13,482 nucleotides of DNA from Desulfuromonadaceae bacterium (lineage in GTDB: Bacteria > Desulfobacterota > Desulfuromonadia > Desulfuromonadales > Desulfuromonadaceae). Positions 6,296-13,482 of the stretch are shown piece by piece. The stretch covers positions 1-13,482 of the forward strand of contig JAMOOS010000116.1 in assembly GCA_027065245.1 (NCBI GenBank), written 5' to 3'. Under the pieces are notes generated by a model, which saw only the letters and a list, made by a program, of their open reading frames with translations, had not been told where the DNA came from and did not search any database. Positions within the stretch are counted from its first letter, which is position 1. Each line of letters begins with the position of its first letter. Made by a program: the position numbers and the translations under genes.

Positions 6296-6872
6296 CTTTT
6301 ATCGCTTTCTGTGTCGCCTGACCGACACTGGTTTCGTTGAAATGAACCTTGTCCTGACGAATCTGGAACAGAATCCCCATCGACTTTGTCACCCCTTTGC
6401 CAGTGCCACTGACGGTACGGGCGGTGCCGCTACGCGGCTGCAGGGTGATATCCACCGTGATATAGATGGTGGTTTTAGCTGAAGCAAACAGACCGATACT
6501 GCGCCGACGCTTAACCTTGAAGTCGCGCACCACCACACTTACCAGGCAGTCGGCGGCGGCGCGGATATCTTTATCCACCATCACCGCGTTCCCGCCCTGC
6601 CAACTGGTGGCGATAATTTTGTCAATACGCCCGGTAATCTCCGGTCGGTCTTCTACCGGCAGATATTTGCCGGTGTCGTACAGCTCTTCGTTGACGATAT
6701 TGCGAATACCATAGGCGATGAGGTTGTTCTCCCACCCTTTTTTATGGGTTTGGTCAACCACCTTGATCACCAGAAAGCGCGTCTTGCCCGACGCGGCGGC
6801 GCTGTTTGCCACGACCTGCGTCGGCAACAGCGTCAGGAACACGCCCAGCAGCAACCAAACCCTCTTCCTCAT
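6276..6872 (-). CDS. Secreted CsgG-like periplasmic protein
   Basis: A 198-residue protein with a signal peptide (MRKRVWLLLGVFLTLLPTQ, cleaved near VVA-N at residue 22) and no lipobox. The mature part follows the same plan as the lipoprotein downstream: TRFLVIKVVD, then GIRNIVNEELYDTGKYLPVED, a helix, AADCLVSVVVRDFKV, TTIYITVDITLQPRSGTAR with a GTGKGV turn, and the final helix TSVGQATQKAIKDAI. I therefore call it CsgG-like/TolB-N-like, with weaker matches than its neighbour. It is first in the block; the next gene begins inside its last codons. The ATG at 6872 is preferred over the TTG at 6893 because GGAGGGG stands just ahead of it (GGAGG, four-base spacer) and the signal peptide then begins in the usual way with Met-Arg-Lys-Arg. 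It is probably an accessory or chaperone-like component of the same envelope assembly. Confidence 0.72.
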   Translation of the reverse strand: MRKRVWLLLGVFLTLLPTQVVANSAAASGKTRFLVIKVVDQTHKKGWENNLIAYGIRNIVNEELYDTGKYLPVEDRPEITGRIDKIIATSWQGGNAVMVDKDIRAAADCLVSVVVRDFKVKRRRSIGLFASAKTTIYITVDITLQPRSGTARTVSGTGKGVTKSMGILFQIRQDKVHFNETSVGQATQKAIKDAIAKL

Positions 6873-6900
6873 ATCCCCTCCATCAAAAACCAATCGCAGG

Positions 6901-6930
6901 ATAACAAACTAACTTGAGCCACTGTAACAA
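6901..6930 (-). promoter_or_regulatory. Weak candidate promoter of the CsgG-like/barrel block
   Basis: In the 145-base gap between uvrC and the CsgG-like gene the minus strand holds TTGTTA (6930-6925) and TGTTAT (6906-6901), 18 bases apart, each matching four of six consensus positions. A start near 6894 would give a leader of about 22 bases containing the ribosome binding site. The gap is AT-rich and contains no gene and no convincing terminator for uvrC. Confidence 0.25.
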
Positions 6931-7017
6931 AAAAAGACCGTTTCAGACAATAAAATCTGCGACAAAGCACAGTTAGGCAAGGGGATTTAACACAGAACCC
7001 CACCGGACGGCAGTTAC

Positions 7018-8859
7018 CTACCCGTTGTCGGCATTAAAATGCCGGTATATCTCTTCGGCACACTTGCCGGGCAAACCGGGAACGGCATGCAACTGCTCCC
7101 GGGTGCAGGCACGGATTTTTTTTACGCTGCCAAAGTATTTAAGCAACAGTTTACGCCGCGCCGGGCCGATACCGGGGATACGATCCAGTTCTGAGCGCAG
7201 ACTGGCTTTGGCGCGCAGTTTACGGTGGTAAGTGATGGCAAATCGGTGCGCCTCATCCCTCAACCGTTCCAGCATAAACAACGCTGCCGAGCCACGCCGT
7301 AACACTACAGGGTTTTTCCGTCCGGGGCGGAAAAACCGCTCCTCGCTGCGTTCCACCGCCCGAGAACGAACATTGGCGCGTACCCGACTTTTGGCGATGG
7401 AAACCAGATCAATGCGCTCAGCGAGATGCAACTCCGCCAGCACCGTTTCTATTATCGCCAGTTGCCCTTTGCCGCCGTCGACAAGAAGCATATCGGGTAA
7501 ATTATTTTCCTCCAGGCCACGGCGCAAACGGCGCTGCAATACCTGGCGTAGAGCAGCGTAGTCATCGCCGTCGCTTACACCGTTGATCCGGTAATGACGA
7601 TAGGCACCCTTATCCTCTACACCATCACTGGCCACCACCATGCTGCCCACGGCGCAACTGCCCTGGATATGAGAGATATCAAAGCATTCCATCCGCCGCG
7701 GCAATCGACGCAGCCCCAGCGTGCGCCTGATATCCTCCAGCACAGCATCTCGCTCTTCCTGCTGCGCACCGCGCTCGCGCCGTCGCTGTGCAGCGTTGCG
7801 TCCGGCCAAACGCACCAGTTGCAGACGCTCACCACGCTGCGGCACTGTGAGCGTCACCTTGCGTCCACGCCTTTCACTTAACCACTGCTGCACCAACTGA
7901 TGTCCATCCGGCAGCACCGGCATGATAATCAGTGGGGGAATAATGTTGCCACGACCGTAATATTGTTGCAGAAAACCGGCCAGCAGCGCTGCTTCATCCA
8001 GCGACCAGCGTAACGAATAGGCTCGTGTTTCCTGCACCCGCCCGCCGCGGACAAACAGGATACACACCTCGACAGTGCCGCCGTCACGATCGATACCGAT
8101 CACATCGATATCGCCGCCATCACTGCTGACCATTTTCTGTTTTTCCAGCGTATGCTCGATAGCACGAATCTGGTCACGCAGGGCCGCCGCTTCCTCATAG
8201 CGCATGGCCTGCGCCGCCTGTTCCATCCGCGCGGCCAGCACGGTAAGCACCTGGCCATAGCGACCACGCAGAAAATCGCTTACCTGCTGCACCAGCAACG
8301 CATAATCCTCATCACTGATATGGCCATGACACGGCGCACTGCACTGCCCTATCTGGTAATACAGACACGGACGGTCACTGCTGCGGCACTGCTGCCAGCG
8401 ATGATGACGCAGAGGAAACACCCGGTATAACTGCTTAAGTGTGGCCCGCAGATCAGCCGCAGAAGCGTAGGGGCCAAAATATACTGCGCCATCGTTGCGC
8501 ACCCGCCGCACTATCCGCAGCGCCGGAAATGGCTCCTGCATATCCAATCGTAACGATACATAAGTCTTGTCGTCACGCAGATTGATGTTATAACGCGGCT
8601 TATGTTTTTTGATCAGGGTGTTTTCAAGAATCAACGCCTCTTTTTCGGTATCGGTGACAATGGTTTCCACCCGCGTCACCTTACGCAGCAGAAAGTGAAT
8701 ATGGGTACGACTATCTGCACCACGCACATAATTACGTAACCGGGTTCGCAAATTGCGCGCTTTACCCACATACAGCACCCTACCGCCAGCGCCATACATC
8801 AGATACACCCCACTGGCACTGGGGATATTAGCCAGATCAAGTTCCAAATCCGCAGCCAT
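7018..8859 (-). CDS. uvrC: UvrABC excision nuclease subunit C
   Basis: UvrC makes the dual incisions around a lesion held by UvrB in nucleotide excision repair. At 613 residues it matches the usual family length (about 600). Domains in order: GIY-YIG nuclease (GVYLM at 17-21, YVGKA at 30-34), a four-cysteine cluster (C158, C165, C173, C177), a UVR motif that contacts UvrB (QAMRYEEAAALRDQIRAIE), the RNase H-like 3-prime/5-prime incision domain (ECFDISHIQG, LLVDGGKGQL, conserved Asp residues, AITYHRKLR), and a double helix-hairpin-helix at the C-terminus (IPGIGPARRKLLLKYFGS, VPGLPGKCAEEI). I chose the ATG at 8859, since the family begins a few residues before the GIY domain; an open extension to 8961 would overlap the divergent promoter and has no homology. 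The gene is divergent from the cyclic-nucleotide-binding gene, with 123 bases between their starts. Confidence 0.97.
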   Translation of the reverse strand: MAADLELDLANIPSASGVYLMYGAGGRVLYVGKARNLRTRLRNYVRGADSRTHIHFLLRKVTRVETIVTDTEKEALILENTLIKKHKPRYNINLRDDKTYVSLRLDMQEPFPALRIVRRVRNDGAVYFGPYASAADLRATLKQLYRVFPLRHHRWQQCRSSDRPCLYYQIGQCSAPCHGHISDEDYALLVQQVSDFLRGRYGQVLTVLAARMEQAAQAMRYEEAAALRDQIRAIEHTLEKQKMVSSDGGDIDVIGIDRDGGTVEVCILFVRGGRVQETRAYSLRWSLDEAALLAGFLQQYYGRGNIIPPLIIMPVLPDGHQLVQQWLSERRGRKVTLTVPQRGERLQLVRLAGRNAAQRRRERGAQQEERDAVLEDIRRTLGLRRLPRRMECFDISHIQGSCAVGSMVVASDGVEDKGAYRHYRINGVSDGDDYAALRQVLQRRLRRGLEENNLPDMLLVDGGKGQLAIIETVLAELHLAERIDLVSIAKSRVRANVRSRAVERSEERFFRPGRKNPVVLRRGSAALFMLERLRDEAHRFAITYHRKLRAKASLRSELDRIPGIGPARRKLLLKYFGSVKKIRACTREQLHAVPGLPGKCAEEIYRHFNADNG

Positions 8860-8933
8860 GGCCTGTTCTTGTCCCACCTTTACCGCCCAACCGGACAGCA
8901 TATAATTTTGCTGGTTTTGCCGACTGTCTTTAG

Positions 8934-8939
8934 TATAAT
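8934..8939 (+). promoter_or_regulatory. -10 box (TATAAT) of the signalling operon
   Basis: A perfect TATAAT lies 44 bases before the ATG at 8983. The -35 region at 16-18 bases (CTGGTT or TGGTTT) is poor, which is typical of promoters that need an activator. On the opposite strand the same AT-rich stretch (8899-8937) also offers -10-like boxes that could serve uvrC. Confidence 0.5.
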
Positions 8940-8941
8940 GT

Positions 8942-8958
8942 CCGCCAACACATGGCGG
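8942..8958. repeat. Inverted repeat CCGCCA-N5-TGGCGG at the predicted transcription start
   Basis: Perfect 6-base arms separated by ACACA begin three bases after TATAAT, so they would cover the transcription start of the cyclic-nucleotide-binding gene. The position fits an operator better than an RNA hairpin. Confidence 0.5.
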
Positions 8959-8982
8959 CATTTATCACCTGATGAGACTAGC

Positions 8983-9516
8983 ATGAATTCACTGTGGAAC
9001 AACATATTTCGCACCAAACTGGACGAGGAATCACTGGCTGCTTTTCTGGCGCGGGTGCAGGTGTTTTCAGAACTGGAAAAGAACGATCTTCTCTATCTGG
9101 AAAAACTTATTCACGTGCGCAGTTATCACCCGGGCGAAACCGTATTTGAGCAGGGAGATCCCGGATCGGGGATGTACATTATCCGCAACGGGCGGGTATC
9201 AATCTTCACCCGCGACGACAATGGCGGCGAAGAGGAGCTGACCGTACTCGGCCCGGGCGACTTTTTCGGCGAAACCACCATAGCGTCGCCAGCGCCGCGC
9301 ACTTTTTCCGCCAAGGCAAAAGAAACCACCGAACTTATCGGCCTGTTCCGCCCGGAGCTACTTTCCACCGCCGAAAAGCGACCGGAGATCGCCAATCGCA
9401 TCCTGTTTGGCCTTATCCATGTGATAAGTGAACGCTTGCAGACCGCCACGGTAGAAATACGCCACCTGCAGCTGCAACTGCAGGCCGCAGACGCGGCGCA
9501 ACAACGGGCGGAGTAA
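8983..9516 (+). CDS. Cyclic nucleotide-binding domain protein without DNA-binding domain
   Basis: A cytoplasmic protein of 177 residues. A short N-terminal helix region (FLARVQVFSELEKNDLLYL) leads into a cNMP-binding beta-roll (about 28-135: GETVFEQGDPGSGMYIIRNG, then GPGDFFGETTIASPAPRT). The phosphate-binding cassette keeps the key residues: G96 and E97 of FGE for the ribose hydroxyl, and R106 with T107 for the phosphate, so cAMP or cGMP binding is credible. The C-terminus (about 145-177) is a helix rich in Gln/Leu with a coiled-coil look, and there is no helix-turn-helix, so this is a sensor or adaptor rather than a Crp/Fnr regulator. I start it at the ATG at 8983 (GATGAGA upstream); the upstream extension to 8869 would run through the promoter. 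It is the first gene of the four-gene signalling operon, 24 bases before the next. Confidence 0.88.
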   Translation: MNSLWNNIFRTKLDEESLAAFLARVQVFSELEKNDLLYLEKLIHVRSYHPGETVFEQGDPGSGMYIIRNGRVSIFTRDDNGGEEELTVLGPGDFFGETTIASPAPRTFSAKAKETTELIGLFRPELLSTAEKRPEIANRILFGLIHVISERLQTATVEIRHLQLQLQAADAAQQRAE

Positions 9517-9540
9517 CCCCACACTGGAGACGCCAGCGCG

Positions 9541-10647
9541 ATGAATTTCGGCAAAACCCACTTTTTTCTGTTGTTTATCACCATGACAGCGGCCATAGCC
9601 GCCGGATTGGCTATATTTTCTTCGGCGTCCACCATCACCCGGATGTTCCATTCCGCCATGGCCGGAATGTTTGTACCGCTGCTGCTGGCAGTGGTGCTGG
9701 CTTTTCTGCTCGACCCTATGGTAAGCGCATTGGAACGGCGGCGATTGTCGCGCACCCAAGCGATATTTTGCATCTTCTTTCTGGTACTGACGCTGGTGGT
9801 GCTAACCGGTAACTGGCTGGTATCATACAGCCAGAATATGTGGGAATCGCTGCTGTCCGATTTTCCCCGGTACAGCTCGCGCCTGATAAACTATCTGAAC
9901 GAAGCGCAGCACTCGTGGCAGGTGCGTTTTCCAGTGCTGAACCAGTATGATCTCATCGGCACGCTGCACAAAAACGCCGCCCACGTAGTATCGGTGGTTT
10001 TGACTGAAACGCCTAAATCGGCGCTAAAACTGGGCAGTTTGCTGGTACTGGTGCCGATTCTCACGTTCTTTTTTTTGCGCGACGGCGCCACCATCGTGCG
10101 CAGCCTGGTGGCACTGGCCCCCAACCGTTATTTTGAGATGGCCAACGACCTGACGTTTCTCATCAACCGCCAGATGGCTCACTTCGTCCGTGGGCGCATT
10201 ATCGAGGCTATCATCATCGGCATTACCGTCACCATCGGGCTGAGTTTTACCGATATCCGTTACGCACCGCTGTTGGGTTTTTTTGCCGGCATCACCAATC
10301 TCATCCCCTACCTGGGGCCGCTAATCGGCATGGTACCGGGGATACTTATCGCCGCCGTTGACCTGGGCCTCGGCGCCCAGTTCTGGTGGATTGTTATTCT
10401 GTATATTCTCATTGCCCAGGTAATACTGGACAACTTTATCCTCATACCTATCCTTATTTCGCACATGGCCAATCTCCATCCGCTGCTGGTGATTCTGGCC
10501 ATCGTCATGGGCGGCAAACTGTACGGCGTTATCGGCATGATCATCGGCGTTCCCATTGCCAGTGCCGCCAAAATCGCCTTTATCGAGATTCGCCACTACC
10601 GCCGCGCCTTCGCCCTGCCCGATACCGGCGGCGAACGACTGGTTTGA
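9541..10647 (+). CDS. AI-2E family (PerM/TqsA/UPF0118) membrane transporter
   Basis: A 368-residue inner-membrane protein with two N-terminal helices (about 10-25 and 40-58), a third at about 75-95, a soluble domain (about 97-155), and a C-terminal membrane half with the family signatures FFLRDG, ITNLIPYLGPLIGMVPG, QVILDNFILIPILIS and GGKLYGVIGMIIGVPIA. E. coli TqsA exports the quorum signal AI-2, but other members have been linked to ion or solute antiport, so the substrate cannot be read from the sequence. GGAG lies 11 bases before the ATG. It stands between a cyclic-nucleotide-binding protein and a sensor kinase in one transcription unit (gaps of 24 and 10 bases), which suggests involvement in signalling or small-molecule exchange. 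Confidence 0.92.
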   Translation: MNFGKTHFFLLFITMTAAIAAGLAIFSSASTITRMFHSAMAGMFVPLLLAVVLAFLLDPMVSALERRRLSRTQAIFCIFFLVLTLVVLTGNWLVSYSQNMWESLLSDFPRYSSRLINYLNEAQHSWQVRFPVLNQYDLIGTLHKNAAHVVSVVLTETPKSALKLGSLLVLVPILTFFFLRDGATIVRSLVALAPNRYFEMANDLTFLINRQMAHFVRGRIIEAIIIGITVTIGLSFTDIRYAPLLGFFAGITNLIPYLGPLIGMVPGILIAAVDLGLGAQFWWIVILYILIAQVILDNFILIPILISHMANLHPLLVILAIVMGGKLYGVIGMIIGVPIASAAKIAFIEIRHYRRAFALPDTGGERLV

Positions 10648-10657
10648 TTCCACCACA

Positions 10658-12619
10658 ATGATGAAAAAACTATTTCAGAATCTGCGCATCCGCCACAAAC
10701 TGCTGCTGGTGGTACTGCCACTGGTTATAATCCCTATTCTGGCGGTGGGCGGCATCGTCAGCTACACTTCAGCCAATCTGGCCAGGGATGGTGTCAACCG
10801 CGCCAGCCGCGCCGACATGGAACACATGGCCATATTCACCCGCCATCTGCTCGAGGCACACTACCGCCAATTCCAGGTCTATCAGCGCCAGCGCCAGCGC
10901 GATTTTATCCGCGAGTTGAAAAATCTGGCCCGTACCGCCGCCGACATTGTCGCCACCGAGGACAAACTGCACCGCCAGGGGAAAACATCCCTGAAAATGG
11001 CGCAGCAGCGCGCCGGCAAGATGCTCAAGATGATCAACATCGGCGCCAGCGGTTACGTGTACGCCCTCACCAGCGACGGCACTTTGCGCGTCCATGTGGC
11101 ACAGGAAGGGGAAAATATAATTAATCGCCAGGATGGCAACGGCCGTTTTTTTATCCGCGAGATGATCGACAGCGCGGTAAAAGCCAAACCGGGCACTATC
11201 GGCATCATCAGCTATCCGTGGCGCAACCCCATGTTAGGTGACAAACGCTACCGCCACAAGATGGCGGCGTACATCTATTTTCCCGCCTGGGACTGGGTTA
11301 TAGCGGCATCTGCCTATACCGCCGAAAGCTACTCAGACACCCGCTACGAGCAACAGGCGCTGGCAGATTTAAAGCGCAAAATAAAGCGGAAACGGGTAGG
11401 CGAGAGCGGCTATATCTTCTGCATGGACAGCAAAGGCACTTTCACCATCCATCCAGAGGATGAAGGAAAAAACTTCTACAATATCCGCGATAACGACGGC
11501 AAAGCGTTTATCAAAGAGATGTGTGAACACAAGCGCGGCTGGATTCGCTATCCGTGGCGCAACAAGGGAGAAAACCGGGCGCGCATGAAGATCGTCCGCT
11601 ACGAGTATTTCAAACCGTGGGATTGGATTGTGGCGGTAGGTTGTTACGAAGATGAGTTTTATCAGGCTGCCAACGCCATTACTGCGACCAGCTTCAAGAT
11701 CACCCTGCTGGTAACGATGCTGGTGGCGGTAATAGCAATAATGCTGCTGGGGATCGCCGCTCGAGTTCTCACCAACCCGATCCAACACATGATCAGCGTT
11801 ATCCGGCGGGTAAAATCTGGTCATCAGCACGAGCAGATACACATCAACAGCAACGACGAGCTGGGCGAACTGGCTCAGACCTTCAACCACATGACCACCA
11901 TCATCAGTGAAAATCAGGAGATGGAGAACCGCCTGGCTCAACATGGCAAAATGGCATCGCTGGGGGTGTTATCGTCGGGCGTGGCCCACGAGATCAACAA
12001 CCCTCTCGGTGTTATCCTCGGCTACGCCGGTTACCTGGAGAGCAAGATACCCGCCGACGATCCGTGCCATAACTATGTCAGCGAAATCAAACGCGAAAGC
12101 AAGCGCTGCCGCAAAATAGTCCAAGATCTGCTCAGTTACGCCCGCACGCCAAAATCGGTGCTGGAACCGGCCGATATCAACGTGGTGCTGCGCCAGATCG
12201 TCGATTTTGCCACCAACCACACCGACATGCGCAACGTTGTGATAACAACTGACTTTGCCAACGATCTGCCGCACATACACATAGACAGCGACCAGATCCG
12301 TCAGGTAGCCATAAATCTCATTCTCAACGCCGGTGCCGCCATGGAAGACGGCGGCGAGTTGATGGTTACCACCGAGCGCCATGACAATAACGTAGTCATA
12401 TCGTTCAGCGACAACGGCTGCGGCATTCCCGACGAAATACTTGAGAAAATATTCGAGCCCTTCTACACTACCAAGGCTCGTGGCACCGGGCTGGGGCTGG
12501 CCATTTCGCGCCAGATTATCGAGCAGCACCACGGCAGCATAACCATTGAAAGCAACGTGGGCAGCGGCACTTGCGTACGAGTGTGCCTACCCATTGACCA
12601 GCAGGATTTCAATATATGA
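10658..12619 (+). CDS. Membrane sensor histidine kinase with tandem Cache domains, HAMP and NtrB-like kinase core
   Basis: A 653-residue inner-membrane kinase. TM1 (about 13-35) is followed by a large periplasmic region with two related sCache_2-like modules: the first has GYVY (132-135), YPWRN (186-190) and WDW (211-213), the second GYIF (251-254), YPWRN (298-302) and WDW (321-323). TM2 (about 348-370) leads into a HAMP domain (ELGELAQTFNHMTTII), then HisKA with the phosphorylated H444 in VAHEINNPLG, and HATPase_c with N-box N557, DNGCGIP (D585) and the FYTTKARGTGLGL lid. Related Cache modules bind small organic acids. The start is the first of two ATGs at 10658; the open frame back to 10556 overlaps the AI-2E gene and adds a hydrophilic leader unlike a kinase N-terminus. 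The ribosome binding site is weak, suggesting coupling to the gene 10 bases upstream. Its stop overlaps the next start (ATGA). Confidence 0.95.
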   Translation: MMKKLFQNLRIRHKLLLVVLPLVIIPILAVGGIVSYTSANLARDGVNRASRADMEHMAIFTRHLLEAHYRQFQVYQRQRQRDFIRELKNLARTAADIVATEDKLHRQGKTSLKMAQQRAGKMLKMINIGASGYVYALTSDGTLRVHVAQEGENIINRQDGNGRFFIREMIDSAVKAKPGTIGIISYPWRNPMLGDKRYRHKMAAYIYFPAWDWVIAASAYTAESYSDTRYEQQALADLKRKIKRKRVGESGYIFCMDSKGTFTIHPEDEGKNFYNIRDNDGKAFIKEMCEHKRGWIRYPWRNKGENRARMKIVRYEYFKPWDWIVAVGCYEDEFYQAANAITATSFKITLLVTMLVAVIAIMLLGIAARVLTNPIQHMISVIRRVKSGHQHEQIHINSNDELGELAQTFNHMTTIISENQEMENRLAQHGKMASLGVLSSGVAHEINNPLGVILGYAGYLESKIPADDPCHNYVSEIKRESKRCRKIVQDLLSYARTPKSVLEPADINVVLRQIVDFATNHTDMRNVVITTDFANDLPHIHIDSDQIRQVAINLILNAGAAMEDGGELMVTTERHDNNVVISFSDNGCGIPDEILEKIFEPFYTTKARGTGLGLAISRQIIEQHHGSITIESNVGSGTCVRVCLPIDQQDFNI

Positions 12620-13482
12620 GCGCCCGTATCCTCTTGATCGACAACGAAGAAGGACTATGCCGCATGATGAGCGCGGTTCTAAGTGACAGTGGCTACCAGG
12701 TTACCGCCCACACCGATGCCACTGTCGCCGTGGCTGATTTCAGCCCCGCCAGTTACGATCTGGTGATCAGCGATATCAAGATGCCGCGCATGAACGGCTT
12801 GGAGGTACTTAACCGCATCCGCGCAATAGACCAGCAGGTGCCGGTAATTATGATTACCGCTTACGCTACGGTGGAAACATCCATCCAGGCACTGCGCAAC
12901 GGCGCCTACGACATGCTTACCAAACCCTTCGAACCGGAAGAATTGATCTACCGGGTTAAAAACGCCCTGAAACATCGCCAGCTCGAAACAGAAAATTGTC
13001 AGCTCAAACACCAGTTGCGGCAACAACACGGTTTCGCCGGCATCATCGGTTCGTCACCACAGCTCAACAAGGTGCTGGATACGGTAAAAAAAGTGGCTGG
13101 GCGCGATATATCGGTACTGATCACCGGTGAATCTGGCACCGGCAAAGAGTTGATCGCCCGCGCCATTCACCACCATTCGCCCCGTTGCGATAACTGCTTC
13201 ATGGCCATCAACTGCGGTGCCTTGCCCGAATCGGTACTGGAAAGTGAACTGTTCGGACACAAAAAAGGGGCTTTTACCGGCGCTGCAGCCGATCGCAAAG
13301 GAATTATCGAAAGTGCCGACGGCGGCACCCTGTTTCTCGACGAGATCGGCAATCTGCCTCTAAACGTGCAAAAAACCCTGCTGCGCTTTCTGCAGGAGCA
13401 GGAGATTATGCGCGTGGGCGACACCACTCCGATAAAGGTGGATGTGCGCATCGTATCCGCCACCAACGCCGACCTGCAACAG
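12616..13482 (+). CDS. NtrC-family sigma-54-dependent response regulator, N-terminal part (cut by window edge)
   Basis: The first 289 residues are present and the frame stays open to the last base. A receiver domain (about 3-118) has the acidic pocket D9/E11/E12, phosphoacceptor D53 (LVISDIKMP), T81 and K103. A linker helix leads to an AAA+ sigma-54 interaction domain with Walker A GESGTGKE (171-178), the GAFTGA loop (218-223) that contacts sigma-54, and Walker B with D242/E243 in LFLDEIG. The sensor regions and the Fis-type DNA-binding domain lie past the edge. It should be phosphorylated by the histidine kinase encoded just upstream, with which it overlaps by four bases, and then activate sigma-54 promoters. 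Its targets cannot be seen; I found no clear -24/-12 promoter in this window. Confidence 0.95.
   Translation, partial: MSARILLIDNEEGLCRMMSAVLSDSGYQVTAHTDATVAVADFSPASYDLVISDIKMPRMNGLEVLNRIRAIDQQVPVIMITAYATVETSIQALRNGAYDMLTKPFEPEELIYRVKNALKHRQLETENCQLKHQLRQQHGFAGIIGSSPQLNKVLDTVKKVAGRDISVLITGESGTGKELIARAIHHHSPRCDNCFMAINCGALPESVLESELFGHKKGAFTGAAADRKGIIESADGGTLFLDEIGNLPLNVQKTLLRFLQEQEIMRVGDTTPIKVDVRIVSATNADLQQ

Noticed and set aside
3395..6872. Naming this block a curli or flagellar operon
   Set aside because: CsgG- and FlgT-like domains occur in many unrelated envelope systems, and no curli subunit, nucleator, CsgE/F or flagellar structural gene is present here.
6873..7017. Sigma-54 promoter in the gap before the CsgG-like gene, as a target of the nearby NtrC-type regulator
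   Set aside because: No GG-N10-GC element close to the TGGCAC-N5-TTGC consensus was found on the minus strand in this gap.
8860..8961. Extension of uvrC to an upstream start at 8961
   Set aside because: The added 34 residues have no family match and would cross the divergent promoter region; the ATG at 8859 gives the normal UvrC length.
8869..8982. Extension of the cNMP-binding protein to a start at 8869
   Set aside because: The extension reads through the TATAAT box and the palindrome; the ATG at 8983 begins just before the conserved helix region.
10556..10657. Extension of the histidine kinase to 10556
   Set aside because: It overlaps the end of the AI-2E gene by about 90 bases and places a Pro/Arg/Ala-rich stretch before the first membrane helix.
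1..13482. CRISPR arrays, tRNA/rRNA genes, insertion sequences, attachment sites
   Set aside because: No regularly spaced direct repeats, no transposase or integrase translation, and no cloverleaf-like intergenic sequence were seen; intergenic gaps are all under about 150 bases.

Overview
The window reads as ordinary, gene-dense chromosome of a Gram-negative bacterium. Two predicted outer-membrane lipoproteins, a C-terminal-Phe beta-barrel, an ExbB/TtpC-type energy-coupling protein and a sigma-54 activator all point to a diderm. The mix of gene types (COG4087-type soluble P-type-ATPase-like HAD protein, NrfJ-like/OB-fold lipoprotein, FlgT- and CsgG-like envelope proteins, tandem-Cache kinase with NtrC-type regulator) resembles sulfur- or metal-reducing deltaproteobacteria (Desulfuromonadia/Desulfobulbia). 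That placement is inference, not read from a marker gene. No mobile element, phage, CRISPR array, tRNA or rRNA was seen.

Layout. (1) Positions 1-1763, minus strand: the first two genes of a TonB2-like energy-transduction operon, DUF3450 followed by a TtpC/ExbB-type protein whose MotA/TolQ/ExbB core continues beyond base 1. (2) 1875-3306, plus strand: a stand-alone HAD phosphatase-like protein, then a lipoprotein with its own strong sigma-70-like promoter, closed by a bidirectional terminator. (3) 3395-6872, minus strand: four secreted or envelope proteins. In transcription order they are a periplasmic CsgG-like protein, a CsgG-like lipoprotein (20-base overlap), a beta-barrel outer-membrane protein with an Asp/His-rich N-terminus, an intrinsic terminator, and a FlgT-like periplasmic protein. 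(4) 7018-8859, minus strand: the excision-repair nuclease subunit uvrC. (5) 8983-13482, plus strand, divergent from uvrC: a tight operon of a cyclic-nucleotide-binding-domain protein, an AI-2E/PerM-family membrane protein, a histidine kinase with two Cache domains, and an NtrC-family sigma-54 activator that runs off the right edge.

How the genes fit together. The left operon should supply proton-motive-force energy to outer-membrane receptors. The central minus-strand block looks like one outer-membrane/periplasmic assembly built from several proteins related to the TolB-N/CsgG/FlgT group around a small barrel, and it is the least explained part of the window. The right-hand operon is a signalling unit: an extracytoplasmic ligand sensed by the Cache kinase would drive sigma-54-dependent transcription through the co-encoded regulator. 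The cyclic-nucleotide-binding protein and AI-2E transporter ahead of it have no proven role. Every gene call rests on reading the translations; no database search was possible.
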